Shown piece by piece: positions 24,079 to 31,946 of a DNA stretch of 64,000 nucleotides. The position numbers were made by a program, and so were the translations under genes. Source of the DNA: an uncultured Pelagibacteraceae bacterium. Lineage in GTDB: Bacteria; Pseudomonadota; Alphaproteobacteria; Pelagibacterales; Pelagibacteraceae. Position 1 is the first letter of the stretch, and each line of letters starts with the position of its first letter. The stretch covers positions 1 through 64,000 of the forward strand of contig CACHVY010000001.1 of NCBI GenBank assembly GCA_902583455.1. The letters are read 5' to 3'. The notes beneath the pieces are model-generated. The model made no database searches and was not told the DNA's origin. It saw nothing but the letters and a program-made list of their open reading frames with translations.

Positions 24079-24148
24079 AAAAAAAAAAATCAACAGTTGA
24101 TTGTATAGGAATAAAATCAGCTTTTGAGCTTGCTTATCCCTATACAAT
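24079..24148 (-). terminator. Probable rho-independent terminator after cspA
   Basis: On the minus strand a hairpin with arms 24139-24148 and 24100-24109 (ten perfect pairs, then one mismatch and four more) follows cspA by about 18 bases. Directly after it comes a small palindrome (24090-24100, TCAACAGTTGA on the plus strand) and a run of ten T on the minus strand (complement of 24080-24089). Together they form a strong terminator-like 3' end for the cspA transcript. Confidence 0.65.
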
Positions 24149-24166
24149 TATTTTGATGAATTAGAA

Positions 24167-24376
24167 TTAAGAGGTTTTTTGCAGTTTTACTGCGGCAGGA
24201 CCTTTTTCTCCGTCTTCAACTTCAAATGTAAGCTCGTCACCTTCGTTTAAGAATCTTAAACCTGCTTCTCTTACAGCTGAAGCATGTACGAATACATCTT
24301 TTTCTTTGTCTTCTCGCTCAATGAAACCATAACCTTTTTTTCCATTGAACCACTTTACTTTACCTTTTAGACTCAT
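24167..24376 (-). CDS. cspA: Cold-shock domain protein
   Basis: This 69-residue single cold-shock domain has [15 protein letters not shown] (RNP1) and DVFVHASAV (RNP2), ending in AAVKLQ. Such proteins bind single-stranded RNA and DNA as RNA chaperones. The gene follows tRNA-Phe with a 107-base leader containing a repeated AAGCTT-type inverted repeat (about 24398-24420), which could fold in the message. A terminator-like hairpin lies downstream. Csp family members are highly alike, so the exact paralogue name is not certain. Confidence 0.93.
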   Translation of the reverse strand: MSLKGKVKWFNGKKGYGFIEREDKEKDVFVHASAVREAGLRFLNEGDELTFEVEDGEKGPAAVKLQKTS

Positions 24377-24483
24377 TTTACTCTTTCGTTAGTTATTATA
24401 CTTAAGCTTATTAAGCTTAGTGGGTTGTTATTAGATTTCTAAATTTAATGCAAGCAATTTAAATTGACTTAATGTCACTTTGG

Positions 24484-24558
24484 TGGTGGCCTTGGTAAGA
24501 ATCGCACTTACGACACATACCTTTTCAGGGTACTGCTCTACTACTGAGCTACAAGGCC
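24484..24558 (-). tRNA. tRNA-Phe (GAA), with A18 and G55
   Basis: The gene is 75 bases and reads 24558 to 24484. The acceptor GGCCTTG pairs perfectly with CAAGGCC, A73 and an encoded CCA follow, the D arm is GCTC/GAGC, the anticodon loop is CTGAAAA (anticodon GAA) and the T stem is GTAAG/CTTAC. The D loop AGTAGTA has A where G18 is expected, and the T loop TGCGATT has G where U55 is expected. Its first base is one base past the infA stop codon, so it is cut from an infA-tRNA(-cspA) transcript or has a promoter inside infA. Confidence 0.95.
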
Positions 24559-24559
24559 A

Positions 24560-24775
24560 TTAAAATCTAAAAATGATACGCCCTTTTGTTAAATCGTAGG
24601 GAGTAACCTCAACTGTAACGTTATCTCCTTGCAAAACCCTAATTCTGTTTTTTCTTAGCTTTCCTGCAGTGTGTGCAGTTACAATATGATTGTTTTCTAG
24701 CTTTACTCTAAACATTGCATTGGGTAAAAGATCTATAACTTTTCCTTTAAATTCTAAAGAGTCTTGCTTTGACAA
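24560..24775 (-). CDS. infA: Translation initiation factor IF-1
   Basis: IF-1 is a single OB-fold protein that occupies the ribosomal A site during initiation. The 71-residue product matches the family closely: [38 protein letters not shown] and [10 protein letters not shown]. It sits three bases downstream of hisD and one base upstream of tRNA-Phe on the same strand. Confidence 0.96.
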   Translation of the reverse strand: MSKQDSLEFKGKVIDLLPNAMFRVKLENNHIVTAHTAGKLRKNRIRVLQGDNVTVEVTPYDLTKGRIIFRF

Positions 24776-24778
24776 ATT

Positions 24779-26059
24779 TTATTCTCCTATTCTTAATTTA
24801 ACTGATTTAGCGTGTCCATCTAAACCTTCATAAGTTGCAAGATTTATAACTTTTTCACCAATAGTTTCAATACCCTTTTTTGATAAATTTATGTAAGAAA
24901 TTCTTTTAAAAAAATCAAAAACAGACAGTCCGCTGAAAAATTTTGCAGAAGAGTGCGTTGGCAAAGTGTGATTACTGCCCGCACAATAATCGGTTACGGC
25001 CATTGCTGAATATTTTCCCGTACATATTGATCCCGCGTTTTTTACATTTTTTAAAATAGATTTATATTTGTCTACACTAAGCTCTAAATGCTCCGGTGCT
25101 ATAATGTTTATAATATTAGAAATTTTTTTGTCTGAATTTGCAAAAATTAATAAACCATTTTTTTTTAAGCTACCTAATGCAATTTTTCTACGTGGTAAAC
25201 TTTGTAACTGAATTTTTAATTCTTTTTGAACTTTATCAATTAATTCTTTATTTTTTGAGATAAGGATGCACTGAGCATTAATATCGTGTTCTGCTTGACC
25301 AATTAAGTCAGCCGCAACCCATCTTACATTTGAACTTTTGTCTGCAACTACTGTTATCTCTGATGGGCCAGCAATCATATCAATACCAACTTCACCAAAA
25401 ACTATTTTTTTTGCTGCTGCAACGTAAATATTTCCTGGTCCAACTATTTTATCTACTTTTTTGATTGTTTTTGTTCCATAAGCAAGAGCAGCTATAGCTT
25501 GTGCTCCACCTACTCTATAAATTTCTTTTACACCACACTTTTTAGCAGCGTATAAAACAGCGGCACTTTGATCTTTACCTCTTACAGGATTAGCAATAAC
25601 AATTCTCTTGACACCTGCCAGCATAGCAGGAATTGCATTCATTAAAACTGTAGATGGAAAACTTGCATTGCCACCGGGTATATAAATCCCAACTGAATTT
25701 AGCGGTTTGTACTTGTAATCAATTTTGTTATTCAATTTATCTGAAAATTTGATATCTTTTGACTTTTGATTTTTATGAAACGATAGAATTCTTTGAAATG
25801 CGAAATCTATAGATTTTTTTACTTTTGGATTTAATTTTTTAATATTTTTAATTATATTGTCATAGTTTGTTTTAAGCTTATAATTTTTATTAAATTTTTT
25901 TTCGTATTTAAGTACCGCTTTATCCCCACTTTTTTTTACATCTAAAACAATTTTTTTTGCAATATTATAATCCTTTTCAGAAAAAACTGATCTTTTATTT
26001 ATTTTTTTTATTAGATCCTTTTGAAAATTTTTACTATTTGCATTTAATCTATAAGTCAT
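24779..26059 (-). CDS. hisD: Histidinol dehydrogenase
   Basis: HisD oxidises histidinol to histidine in two NAD-dependent, zinc-assisted steps. The protein has YIPGGNASFPSTVLMNA, VGGAQAIAALAYGT, KIVGPGNIYVAAAKK, AGPSEITVVAD, DLIGQAEHD (catalytic Glu/His region) and ICTGKYSAMAVTDYCAGSNHTLPT. The 426-residue length is normal. It overlaps the DUF2948 gene by 11 bases; murA-DUF2948-hisD-infA is a conserved alphaproteobacterial order. The other his genes here (hisG, hisZ) are separated from it by tRNAs, cspA, infA and hisS. Confidence 0.95.
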   Translation of the reverse strand: MTYRLNANSKNFQKDLIKKINKRSVFSEKDYNIAKKIVLDVKKSGDKAVLKYEKKFNKNYKLKTNYDNIIKNIKKLNPKVKKSIDFAFQRILSFHKNQKSKDIKFSDKLNNKIDYKYKPLNSVGIYIPGGNASFPSTVLMNAIPAMLAGVKRIVIANPVRGKDQSAAVLYAAKKCGVKEIYRVGGAQAIAALAYGTKTIKKVDKIVGPGNIYVAAAKKIVFGEVGIDMIAGPSEITVVADKSSNVRWVAADLIGQAEHDINAQCILISKNKELIDKVQKELKIQLQSLPRRKIALGSLKKNGLLIFANSDKKISNIINIIAPEHLELSVDKYKSILKNVKNAGSICTGKYSAMAVTDYCAGSNHTLPTHSSAKFFSGLSVFDFFKRISYINLSKKGIETIGEKVINLATYEGLDGHAKSVKLRIGE

Positions 26060-26453
26060 TTTTAATTTCCTTTAAATCTTCAAGTGTAACTTCTATAATT
26101 TCTGAGGATAATGTTATAAAGCCATTATTAGAAAATAACAAATTAAATTCGAAGCCCTTTTTAGTTTTAATAGTATCGATAGCAAGAAGTGACAAATTTT
26201 TTTTTGATGAACATTGATTTATATTTTTTGACCTAGCTTGGTCAATAAATTCAAACTTACATATGCTCAATACCTTTTTATTTTTATTTTTGGCTTTAAT
26301 TGAGTTTCTCAGTAAAGATAATAGAAAAATCTTATTTTTTTTTAGAAATTTAATATCTGATACTTTTAAAATTGATTTATGACAATATAAAGAAATTAGG
26401 TTTAATCCATTCAAATCCCTTGCTAAAATTTTAGCTAAATATTTTTTTGACAT
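26049..26453 (-). CDS. DUF2948 family protein
   Basis: This 134-residue soluble protein lies between murA and hisD, the standard place for the uncharacterised DUF2948 family. The opening KILARDLNGLNLISLYCHKSILKVSDIKFL corresponds to the family's pattern (A.D...L..IS...Q.A...V.D...), followed by FLLSLLRNSI and, near the end, ITLSSEIIEVTLEDL. No function is established. It touches murA (one-base overlap of start and stop) and overlaps hisD by 11 bases, so it is surely co-expressed with them. Confidence 0.75.
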   Translation of the reverse strand: MSKKYLAKILARDLNGLNLISLYCHKSILKVSDIKFLKKNKIFLLSLLRNSIKAKNKNKKVLSICKFEFIDQARSKNINQCSSKKNLSLLAIDTIKTKKGFEFNLLFSNNGFITLSSEIIEVTLEDLKEIKNDL

Positions 26454-27721
26454 TATTTTTTTAGTTTAATTTTAATACCTAATTTTTTGAGCTTAATTTG
26501 TAAGTTTTCATAACCTCTTAAACCATGATAAATTCTGGATATTGTAGAAGATCCCTCAGACGATATTGCACCTAAAATTATTGAAAATGTAGTTCTTAAA
26601 TCTGATGAAATGCAATCTGCAGCATTTAATTTTTTTTGTCCAATAATAAATGCCTTATTTTTCTTTATTGATATTTTTGCACCCATTCTTTTTAACTCTG
26701 GGACTGCCATAAATCTATTTGAAAATATTGTTTCTTCAATTACACTTTTTCCAGAAACCTTTGTTAAAACTGCAAGAATAATTGGCATGTTATCGGTGGC
26801 AAATTGCGGCCAAGGACCAGTTTTAATTGATACAGGTTTTGTTTTTTTACCTGGTGAAATCATGATTGAATTGTCTTTAATTTCTATTTTGTATCCAATT
26901 TTTTTTAATATTCTTAATTCTGTATTTAAGTGTCTGGGATCAATTTTTTTTACTTTTACTCTTCCATTCGTTATCGCTGCAACACATAAGTAACTAAAAG
27001 CTTCAATTCTATCACCAATAATTGTATGATCGCCATTTACAAGTTCATTAACCCCTTGAATTATTATAGATCTTTTTCCGATAAACTTTATTTGTGCTCC
27101 AGAATTATTTAAAAATTTAATCAAATCTATAACTTCAGGTTCTATCGAAATATTTTTGATTATGTGTTCTCCTTTTATAAGCACTGATGCCATAATCAAA
27201 TTTGAACTTCCTGTAACAGTAACTTTTGGAAATTTAAAAATATTTCCTTTTAAACCGTTTTTTGAGTAAATGTTCACATAACCTCTGTTAAGAGTATTAT
27301 CTGCACCAAGACTTCTAAATCCTGAAAGATGCCAAGAAGTGTCTCTAATACCCAAAGCACAACCTCCACCTAAAGCAACTCTAATTTTACTTTTTGGGTA
27401 TCTGGCTAATAAAGGTCCCATTGTTAAAACGCCTGCTCTCATAGTAGAAACTAAATTGTATGGAACAGTTAATTTATGTTTTTTATTATTTATTATTTTA
27501 ATAATTTTTTTTTCTTTTTTGAGCTCAACTTTTGAGCCTAAAGATATAAGCAAATCTTTCATGGTCAAAACATCCTTTACAAAAGGTACGTTTCTCAAAA
27601 TAACCTTTTTCTTAAACAAAATTGAAGCTGCCATTAAAGGCAAACAAGAATTTTTAGCACCACTTACATTTATTTCACCCTTAACACCTTTATTAGGGCC
27701 ATTTATTAAAAATCTTTTCAT
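26453..27721 (-). CDS. murA: UDP-N-acetylglucosamine 1-carboxyvinyltransferase
   Basis: MurA transfers enolpyruvate from PEP to UDP-GlcNAc, the first committed peptidoglycan step. The N-terminus GPNKGVKGEINVSGAKN has the UDP-GlcNAc lysine-asparagine pair. The catalytic cysteine (fosfomycin target) is in GGGCALGIR. TDNMPIILAVL, EETIFSNRFM and SDLRTTFSII finish the pattern. The family's PGGCAIG reads GGGCALG here, a mild change. The 422-residue length is typical. It starts on the base after the dcd stop codon. Confidence 0.95.
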   Translation of the reverse strand: MKRFLINGPNKGVKGEINVSGAKNSCLPLMAASILFKKKVILRNVPFVKDVLTMKDLLISLGSKVELKKEKKIIKIINNKKHKLTVPYNLVSTMRAGVLTMGPLLARYPKSKIRVALGGGCALGIRDTSWHLSGFRSLGADNTLNRGYVNIYSKNGLKGNIFKFPKVTVTGSSNLIMASVLIKGEHIIKNISIEPEVIDLIKFLNNSGAQIKFIGKRSIIIQGVNELVNGDHTIIGDRIEAFSYLCVAAITNGRVKVKKIDPRHLNTELRILKKIGYKIEIKDNSIMISPGKKTKPVSIKTGPWPQFATDNMPIILAVLTKVSGKSVIEETIFSNRFMAVPELKRMGAKISIKKNKAFIIGQKKLNAADCISSDLRTTFSIILGAISSEGSSTISRIYHGLRGYENLQIKLKKLGIKIKLKK

Positions 27722-28273
27722 TTATTTTGATTTTGCTAGAGTAATTCCAACTTGGCCTTGATACTTACCTTTTCTATCTGAGTAAGAGACCTCCGGTTGA
27801 TCTCCTTTAAAAAATAATATCTGTGCAGCGCCACTATTGGCATAAAGTTTTATAGAATTACTTGTGTGATTAGAAAACTCTAAAACTAAATTTCCATGCC
27901 ACCCTGCTTCTAAAACTGTTGGAGGGGTACCTAATCCGCATCTTGCATAAGTAGATTTAGCTGTAACAAGACCTGTAACATTTCTCGGCATCTTAAAATA
28001 TTCTAAACTACTTGCTAGTGCAAATGAATTTGGAGGTATTAATATGAACTCTTCACCTTTTACTGTCACAAAATTATCCTCACTGAAATTTTTCGGGTCA
28101 GCTGTAGCACCTTTTATATTTGTAAATATTTTAAATTCTGAGCCACATCTTAAATCGTAGCCAAAAGAGTTAAGCCCGTGACTTATGCCTTTTGATATAC
28201 TTTCTGAGACGAAAGGTGTTATCATTTCTTCCTCTTCTGTTAACTTTTTTATTTGTTTATCATTTAGTATCAT
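27722..28273 (-). CDS. dcd: dCTP deaminase
   Basis: Dcd deaminates dCTP to dUTP for thymidylate supply. This dUTPase-fold trimeric enzyme of 183 residues shows SYGLNSFGYDLR-like SHGLNSFGYDLRCG, AKSTYARCGL (nucleotide arginine region), GWHGNLVLEFSNHT with the catalytic glutamate, and AAQILFF near the end. It starts 14 bases inside a small basic reading frame and its stop touches the murA start. Confidence 0.94.
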   Translation of the reverse strand: MILNDKQIKKLTEEEEMITPFVSESISKGISHGLNSFGYDLRCGSEFKIFTNIKGATADPKNFSEDNFVTVKGEEFILIPPNSFALASSLEYFKMPRNVTGLVTAKSTYARCGLGTPPTVLEAGWHGNLVLEFSNHTSNSIKLYANSGAAQILFFKGDQPEVSYSDRKGKYQGQVGITLAKSK

Positions 28274-28370
28274 TTTTTTTTTTTGGTTTTTTAAAAATTT
28301 TTCTTTTTTTTAAGTTTTGACGTAAAGCCCTTTCAAGATCAAGCTTTGAGGGCTTTCTTTTATTATTCAT
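28260..28370 (-). CDS. Small basic protein, 36 residues (candidate small gene)
   Basis: A short frame starts at the ATG ending at 28370 and stops with TGA at 28260, overlapping the dcd start by 14 bases and lying five bases after the upstream 69-residue gene. The product contains KLDLERALRQNLKKRK followed by a lysine tail. I recall short alphaproteobacterial proteins with a similar LxxALRxNLxRRK core near murA, so it may be a real conserved small gene, but I could not check this. Part of the same stretch (28324-28356) can fold as an AAAGCCCT/AGGGCTTT hairpin, so a terminator is the alternative reading. Confidence 0.45.
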   Translation of the reverse strand: MNNKRKPSKLDLERALRQNLKKRKIFKKPKKKNDTK

Positions 28371-28375
28371 TCTTG

Positions 28376-28570
28376 TTATTTTTTTTCAGGATTTGTTAAA
28401 TGTTCTAATGTGACTACTTGATCAATAGGAATTGTTTCTTCCCCTTTTTTATTTAAACCAGACTTAAGTTGTTTTTTTGCTCTTTTCTCAGCAAGCTTTT
28501 TTTCTCTTTTAGCTTGCTTCTCCATAGCCTTAGCGCCTCGAGTAGATTTATAATCGTAGTGAATTCCCAT
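28376..28570 (-). CDS. Small lysine-rich protein of unknown function
   Basis: The product is about 64 residues from the ATG at 28570 (MGIHYDYKSTRG); an ATG five codons earlier at 28585 is also open. The middle is a highly charged probable helix or coiled coil (AMEKQAKREKKLAEKRAKKQ), then ETIPIDQVVTLEHLTNPEKK. I do not recognise a named family. It is the first gene of a compact minus-strand run with the 36-residue frame, dcd and murA, which argues that it is expressed. Confidence 0.55.
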   Translation of the reverse strand: MGIHYDYKSTRGAKAMEKQAKREKKLAEKRAKKQLKSGLNKKGEETIPIDQVVTLEHLTNPEKK

Positions 28571-28668
28571 AAATTTTCTTAACAAAATTATACTTATATT
28601 AAAAAAAAAAAATAAGGCAATAATTTGAAAAAATTAATTTTATACAGTAGATTTATCATTTCTTAAAA

Positions 28669-28744
28669 GCCCCTTTAACTCAGGTAGTAGAGTATTTCCA
28701 TGGTAAGGAAAAAGTCGTCCGTGCAAGTCGGGCAAGGGGCACCA
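28669..28744 (+). tRNA. tRNA-Thr (GGT), with A18 and G55
   Basis: The gene is 76 bases. The acceptor GCCCCTT pairs with AAGGGGC, followed by A73 and an encoded CCA. The D stem is ACTC/GAGT, the anticodon stem TTTCC/GGAAA encloses ATGGTAA (anticodon GGT), and the T stem is GTCCG/CGGGC. The D loop AGGTAGTA has A at position 18 and the T loop TGCAAGT has G at position 55, the same pair of departures seen in tRNA-Phe of this window. It stands alone between a divergent small gene and the end of the VTT gene. Confidence 0.94.
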
Positions 28745-28750
28745 ATTATT

Positions 28751-29467
28751 TTATTTATACAATTTCTTTTTTAAAAAAATGCTAATTATTACTATGAACA
28801 AGAAAGCTATAAGAGGTAAATATATATCTTTAGAAAAAATTATTTCAAAAAATGAGGGTGGAGTGGTATTAGCGTTAATAATTTTTTCAAGACCACTGCC
28901 AATTGAAACCATAATAAACAATTGAGGTATCATCCCAATTAAAGTTCCAAAAAAATAATTTTTTATTTTAATATTAAATATTACAGGAAGTGTATTGGCT
29001 ATAAAAAAAGGTATTCCTCCAATAAATCTATAAACCAAAAAATATAAAAATTCATTTTTATTAAATAACTCTTTTAAGAAAACCATTCGACTGCCAAGTT
29101 TTTGGTGAACCAAATCTTTAAAAAAAAAAATAGTAATTAAATATAGTAATAAAGAACCAATAGATAAAGATATAGCAATTAGGATTGTGCCCATCCATTT
29201 TCCAAATATGAAACCTGATGCTAGAGCGACTGGTGAACCAAATCCCAGTAGCAAAACCCAGATAACTACAAAGAAAAAAAAAGTTATGATTAATGTAAAG
29301 TAATTCTTATTTTTTAGATTTGAAAAGTAGTCAACATTGTTTTTTATAAACTCATAACTTGATACTTCTTGCAAAGAAAATTTGCTAAAAAAATAATATA
29401 AGAATGAGGATATCAAAATTATATAAGAAATACCTAAATAAATTTTTAATTTTTTTGTATTTTCCAT
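28751..29467 (-). CDS. TVP38/TMEM64 (VTT / DedA-superfamily) membrane protein
   Basis: This 238-residue multi-pass protein has about six hydrophobic segments. The VTT signature is visible: GFGSPVALASGFIFGKWMG followed after a helix by FLVYRFIGGIPFFIANTLPVIFNI and GTLIGMIPQLFIMVSIGSG. Members of this superfamily act in membrane homeostasis, and some are now known as lipid scramblases; the substrate here is unknown. It is convergent with tRNA-Thr (six bases apart) and divergent from rpmH (85 bases). Confidence 0.82.
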   Translation of the reverse strand: MENTKKLKIYLGISYIILISSFLYYFFSKFSLQEVSSYEFIKNNVDYFSNLKNKNYFTLIITFFFFVVIWVLLLGFGSPVALASGFIFGKWMGTILIAISLSIGSLLLYLITIFFFKDLVHQKLGSRMVFLKELFNKNEFLYFLVYRFIGGIPFFIANTLPVIFNIKIKNYFFGTLIGMIPQLFIMVSIGSGLEKIINANTTPPSFFEIIFSKDIYLPLIAFLFIVIISIFLKKKLYK

Positions 29468-29552
29468 ATGTTGAAGTATTATAAAAATTTTCTGTACTTA
29501 TACATATATATTTTCTATAACTACCCGAAATTTTAATATTTAAACATTACCT

Positions 29553-29687
29553 ATGAAAAGAACATATCAACCAAGCAGACTTGTTAGAAAAAGGCGACAT
29601 GGCTTCAGATCTAAAATGAAAACAAAAGGTGGGAGAAAACTACTGTCAAGGAGAAGGAAAAAAGGTAGAAAAAAACTAACCGTATAA
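29553..29687 (+). CDS. rpmH: 50S ribosomal protein L34
   Basis: This short gene encodes 44 residues: [18 protein letters not shown], then [26 protein letters not shown] in sequence, an unmistakable L34. Its TAA overlaps the rnpA ATG by one base (TAATG), the universal rpmH-rnpA pairing. Confidence 0.97.
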   Translation: MKRTYQPSRLVRKRRHGFRSKMKTKGGRKLLSRRRKKGRKKLTV

Positions 29688-30028
29688 TGGGTATTAAAAT
29701 TTTAAGTCTTTCTAAGAACGAAGATTTCAAAAAAATTTTGACTGGTAAGAAAATAAATAATTATTATTCTACAATTTTTTTTAAAAAATTAACAAATAAA
29801 AATAGTAATAGATTAAATTTAAGTATTATTACTAAAAGAAAACTTGGAAAAGCAGTTCAAAGAAATAAAATTAAAAGAAGATTGAAAAATATAATAAATT
29901 ATATTCTAAAAACTATCAAAATAAATTTAAAATATTCGTACTTAATTATTGCTAAAAAAAATGTTTTAGATAGTAAGTACAGTGATATTAAAGAAACAAT
30001 GCTTGTAAATTTTAAAAAAATTTTATGA
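29687..30028 (+). CDS. rnpA: Ribonuclease P protein component
   Basis: RnpA is the protein cofactor of RNase P, which cuts the 5' leader of tRNA precursors. The family RNR-type motif is found as KRKLGKAVQRNKIKRRLKNIIN; the remainder is very lysine/asparagine-rich. At 113 residues it is of normal size. It is embedded rpmH-rnpA-yidD-yidC with overlaps of one base upstream and four bases downstream. Confidence 0.93.
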   Translation: MGIKILSLSKNEDFKKILTGKKINNYYSTIFFKKLTNKNSNRLNLSIITKRKLGKAVQRNKIKRRLKNIINYILKTIKINLKYSYLIIAKKNVLDSKYSDIKETMLVNFKKIL

Positions 30029-30267
30029 TTAAGTTTATTAATATAATACTAATAAAAATTATTGGAATTTATCAATATTTAATTTCCCCATTGTTGGGTA
30101 ACCACTGTAGATATTTTCCATCTTGCTCGGATTACTTTATTGATTGTTTAAAAACCTACGGGCCTTTGAAAGGATCTATTAAAGGCTTTCTTAGACTAAT
30201 AACTTGTCATCCAATTAAATTTTTAGGTGGTGGAGAAGGTTACAGACCTTTAAAAAACAAAAAATAA
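30025..30267 (+). CDS. yidD: Membrane protein insertion efficiency factor YidD
   Basis: YidD is a small membrane-associated protein that aids YidC/Sec-dependent insertion. The 80-residue product has an amphipathic N-terminus (IKFINIILIKIIGIYQYLISP), the family motif NHCRYFPSCSDYFIDCLKTYG, then KGFLRLITCHPIKFLGGGEGY. It overlaps rnpA by four bases and lies two bases before yidC. Confidence 0.92.
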   Translation: MIKFINIILIKIIGIYQYLISPLLGNHCRYFPSCSDYFIDCLKTYGPLKGSIKGFLRLITCHPIKFLGGGEGYRPLKNKK

Positions 30268-30269
30268 TT

Positions 30270-31946
30270 ATGGATACAAAAAATATAATTGCTGCTATAT
30301 CGCTTAGTTTAGCTATCATAGTGATGTGGAGCTTATTTTTTCAACCATCACCGGAAGAAATAAAAAAAAGAAAAGAAAATGAAAAAATTGTTGAGAGTAG
30401 TGATGCTCCAAATATAGACACTACTGAAAAAATTACCAATCTCTCTAGAGAAGAAGCATTAAAATTGGATGACAGATTTTATTTCGAAAATGAGAGTATT
30501 AAGGGTTCAATTTCATTAAAGGGTGCAACTATAGATGATTTAATTTTCAAAAAATATAAAACCCAACTTGACTCTGATCAATTCGTAACTTTATTAAATC
30601 CAAAATCAACTTCAAAGGGCTATTATATTGAGTCTGGTTGGGTATCTAACAATAAAAACATAGATATTCCTAATAATAAAACAGTTTGGGAAATTAAAGG
30701 TAATTCAAAACTTACACCAAATGATGATGTGAGTCTTATCTGGAAAAATAATCAGGGATTAACTTTTGAGAAGACTATAAAAATTGATAATCAATATTTA
30801 TTTACCATAGAACAAAAAATTAGAAATAGTTCAGATAAGATTTATAGTTTTTACCCATATGCACAAATTATTAGAACTAAAATTCCAGACATTATAGACT
30901 TTTTTATTCTTCATGAGGGTCCTCTCGGAGTTTTAGATGATCAACTGATCGAAAAAGATTACAAAGATATCTTAGACAAAGAATATTCAAAAAATGCTAG
31001 TAATGGATTTTTAGGAATAACTGATAAATATTGGTTAACAAGTATAATTCCACAAAAAAATAAAAAATTCAGAGCCAACTTTGAATATAATGAAAAATTC
31101 AAAGTTAACTACATAGAAACAGAATCCTATGACTCTAAACCAAATGCCCAAATTAGTAATCTTGTTAATGTGGTTGTTGCAGCAAAAGAAGTAAATGTTA
31201 TTGATGGTTACAATGAAAGTTTAGGTCTTAAAAAGTTCGATCTTGTAATTGATTGGGGATGGTTTTATTGGATAGTAAAACCTCTATTTTTTTTAAATGA
31301 TTATTTCTTCAAACTCGCAGGTAATTATGGAATTGCAATAATACTAATAACTGTCTGTTTAAGATTAGCATTTTTTCCATTAAATAATTATGCTTTTAAA
31401 TCAATGAGCCGTATGAAGTTAGTTCAACCTGAGATGGCTCGTCTAAAAGAAATTCATAAAGAAGATAAAATGAAATTACAACAAGCAATGATGCAACTAT
31501 ATAAAAAAGAAGGCATTAACCCAGTATCAGGCTGTTTGCCAATTTTGATTTCTATACCCTTCTTCTTTGCAATTTACAAAATGTTATTTGTAACAATTGA
31601 AATGAGACATCAGCCATTTTTTGGATGGATAAAAGATTTGTCTGAAAAGGACCCAACTTCAATTTTTAATCTATTTGGTTTAATTCCGTGGGATCCACCA
31701 TCTTTCATGATTATTGGAGCTCTTCCTGTAATGATGGGTTTTACAATGTGGCTGCAGCAGAAACTAAATCCAGCCCCTCAGGATGAAATACAAAAAAAAA
31801 TTTTTATGTTCTTTCCATTATTTTTAACAATAATTTTAGCTCCTTTTCCATCAGGACTTGTGCTGTATTGGACCGCAAACAATATTCTTACTATGGCCCA
31901 ACAGTATGTAATTATGAAAAGAACTACTGTTAAAACCGCTTCTTAA
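30270..31946 (+). CDS. yidC: Membrane protein insertase YidC
   Basis: YidC inserts and folds inner-membrane proteins, alone or with Sec. The 558-residue protein has an N-terminal membrane helix (IIAAISLSLAIIVMWSLFF), a large periplasmic beta domain (about residues 60-330), and the conserved five-helix insertase core beginning near LAGNYGIAIILITVCLRLAFFPL, then SMSRMKLVQPEM, the cytoplasmic hairpin KEGINPVSGCLPILISIPFF, and SGLVLYWTANNILTMAQQY at the end. argB starts on the next base; engB, often present here, is absent. Confidence 0.95.
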   Translation: MDTKNIIAAISLSLAIIVMWSLFFQPSPEEIKKRKENEKIVESSDAPNIDTTEKITNLSREEALKLDDRFYFENESIKGSISLKGATIDDLIFKKYKTQLDSDQFVTLLNPKSTSKGYYIESGWVSNNKNIDIPNNKTVWEIKGNSKLTPNDDVSLIWKNNQGLTFEKTIKIDNQYLFTIEQKIRNSSDKIYSFYPYAQIIRTKIPDIIDFFILHEGPLGVLDDQLIEKDYKDILDKEYSKNASNGFLGITDKYWLTSIIPQKNKKFRANFEYNEKFKVNYIETESYDSKPNAQISNLVNVVVAAKEVNVIDGYNESLGLKKFDLVIDWGWFYWIVKPLFFLNDYFFKLAGNYGIAIILITVCLRLAFFPLNNYAFKSMSRMKLVQPEMARLKEIHKEDKMKLQQAMMQLYKKEGINPVSGCLPILISIPFFFAIYKMLFVTIEMRHQPFFGWIKDLSEKDPTSIFNLFGLIPWDPPSFMIIGALPVMMGFTMWLQQKLNPAPQDEIQKKIFMFFPLFLTIILAPFPSGLVLYWTANNILTMAQQYVIMKRTTVKTAS

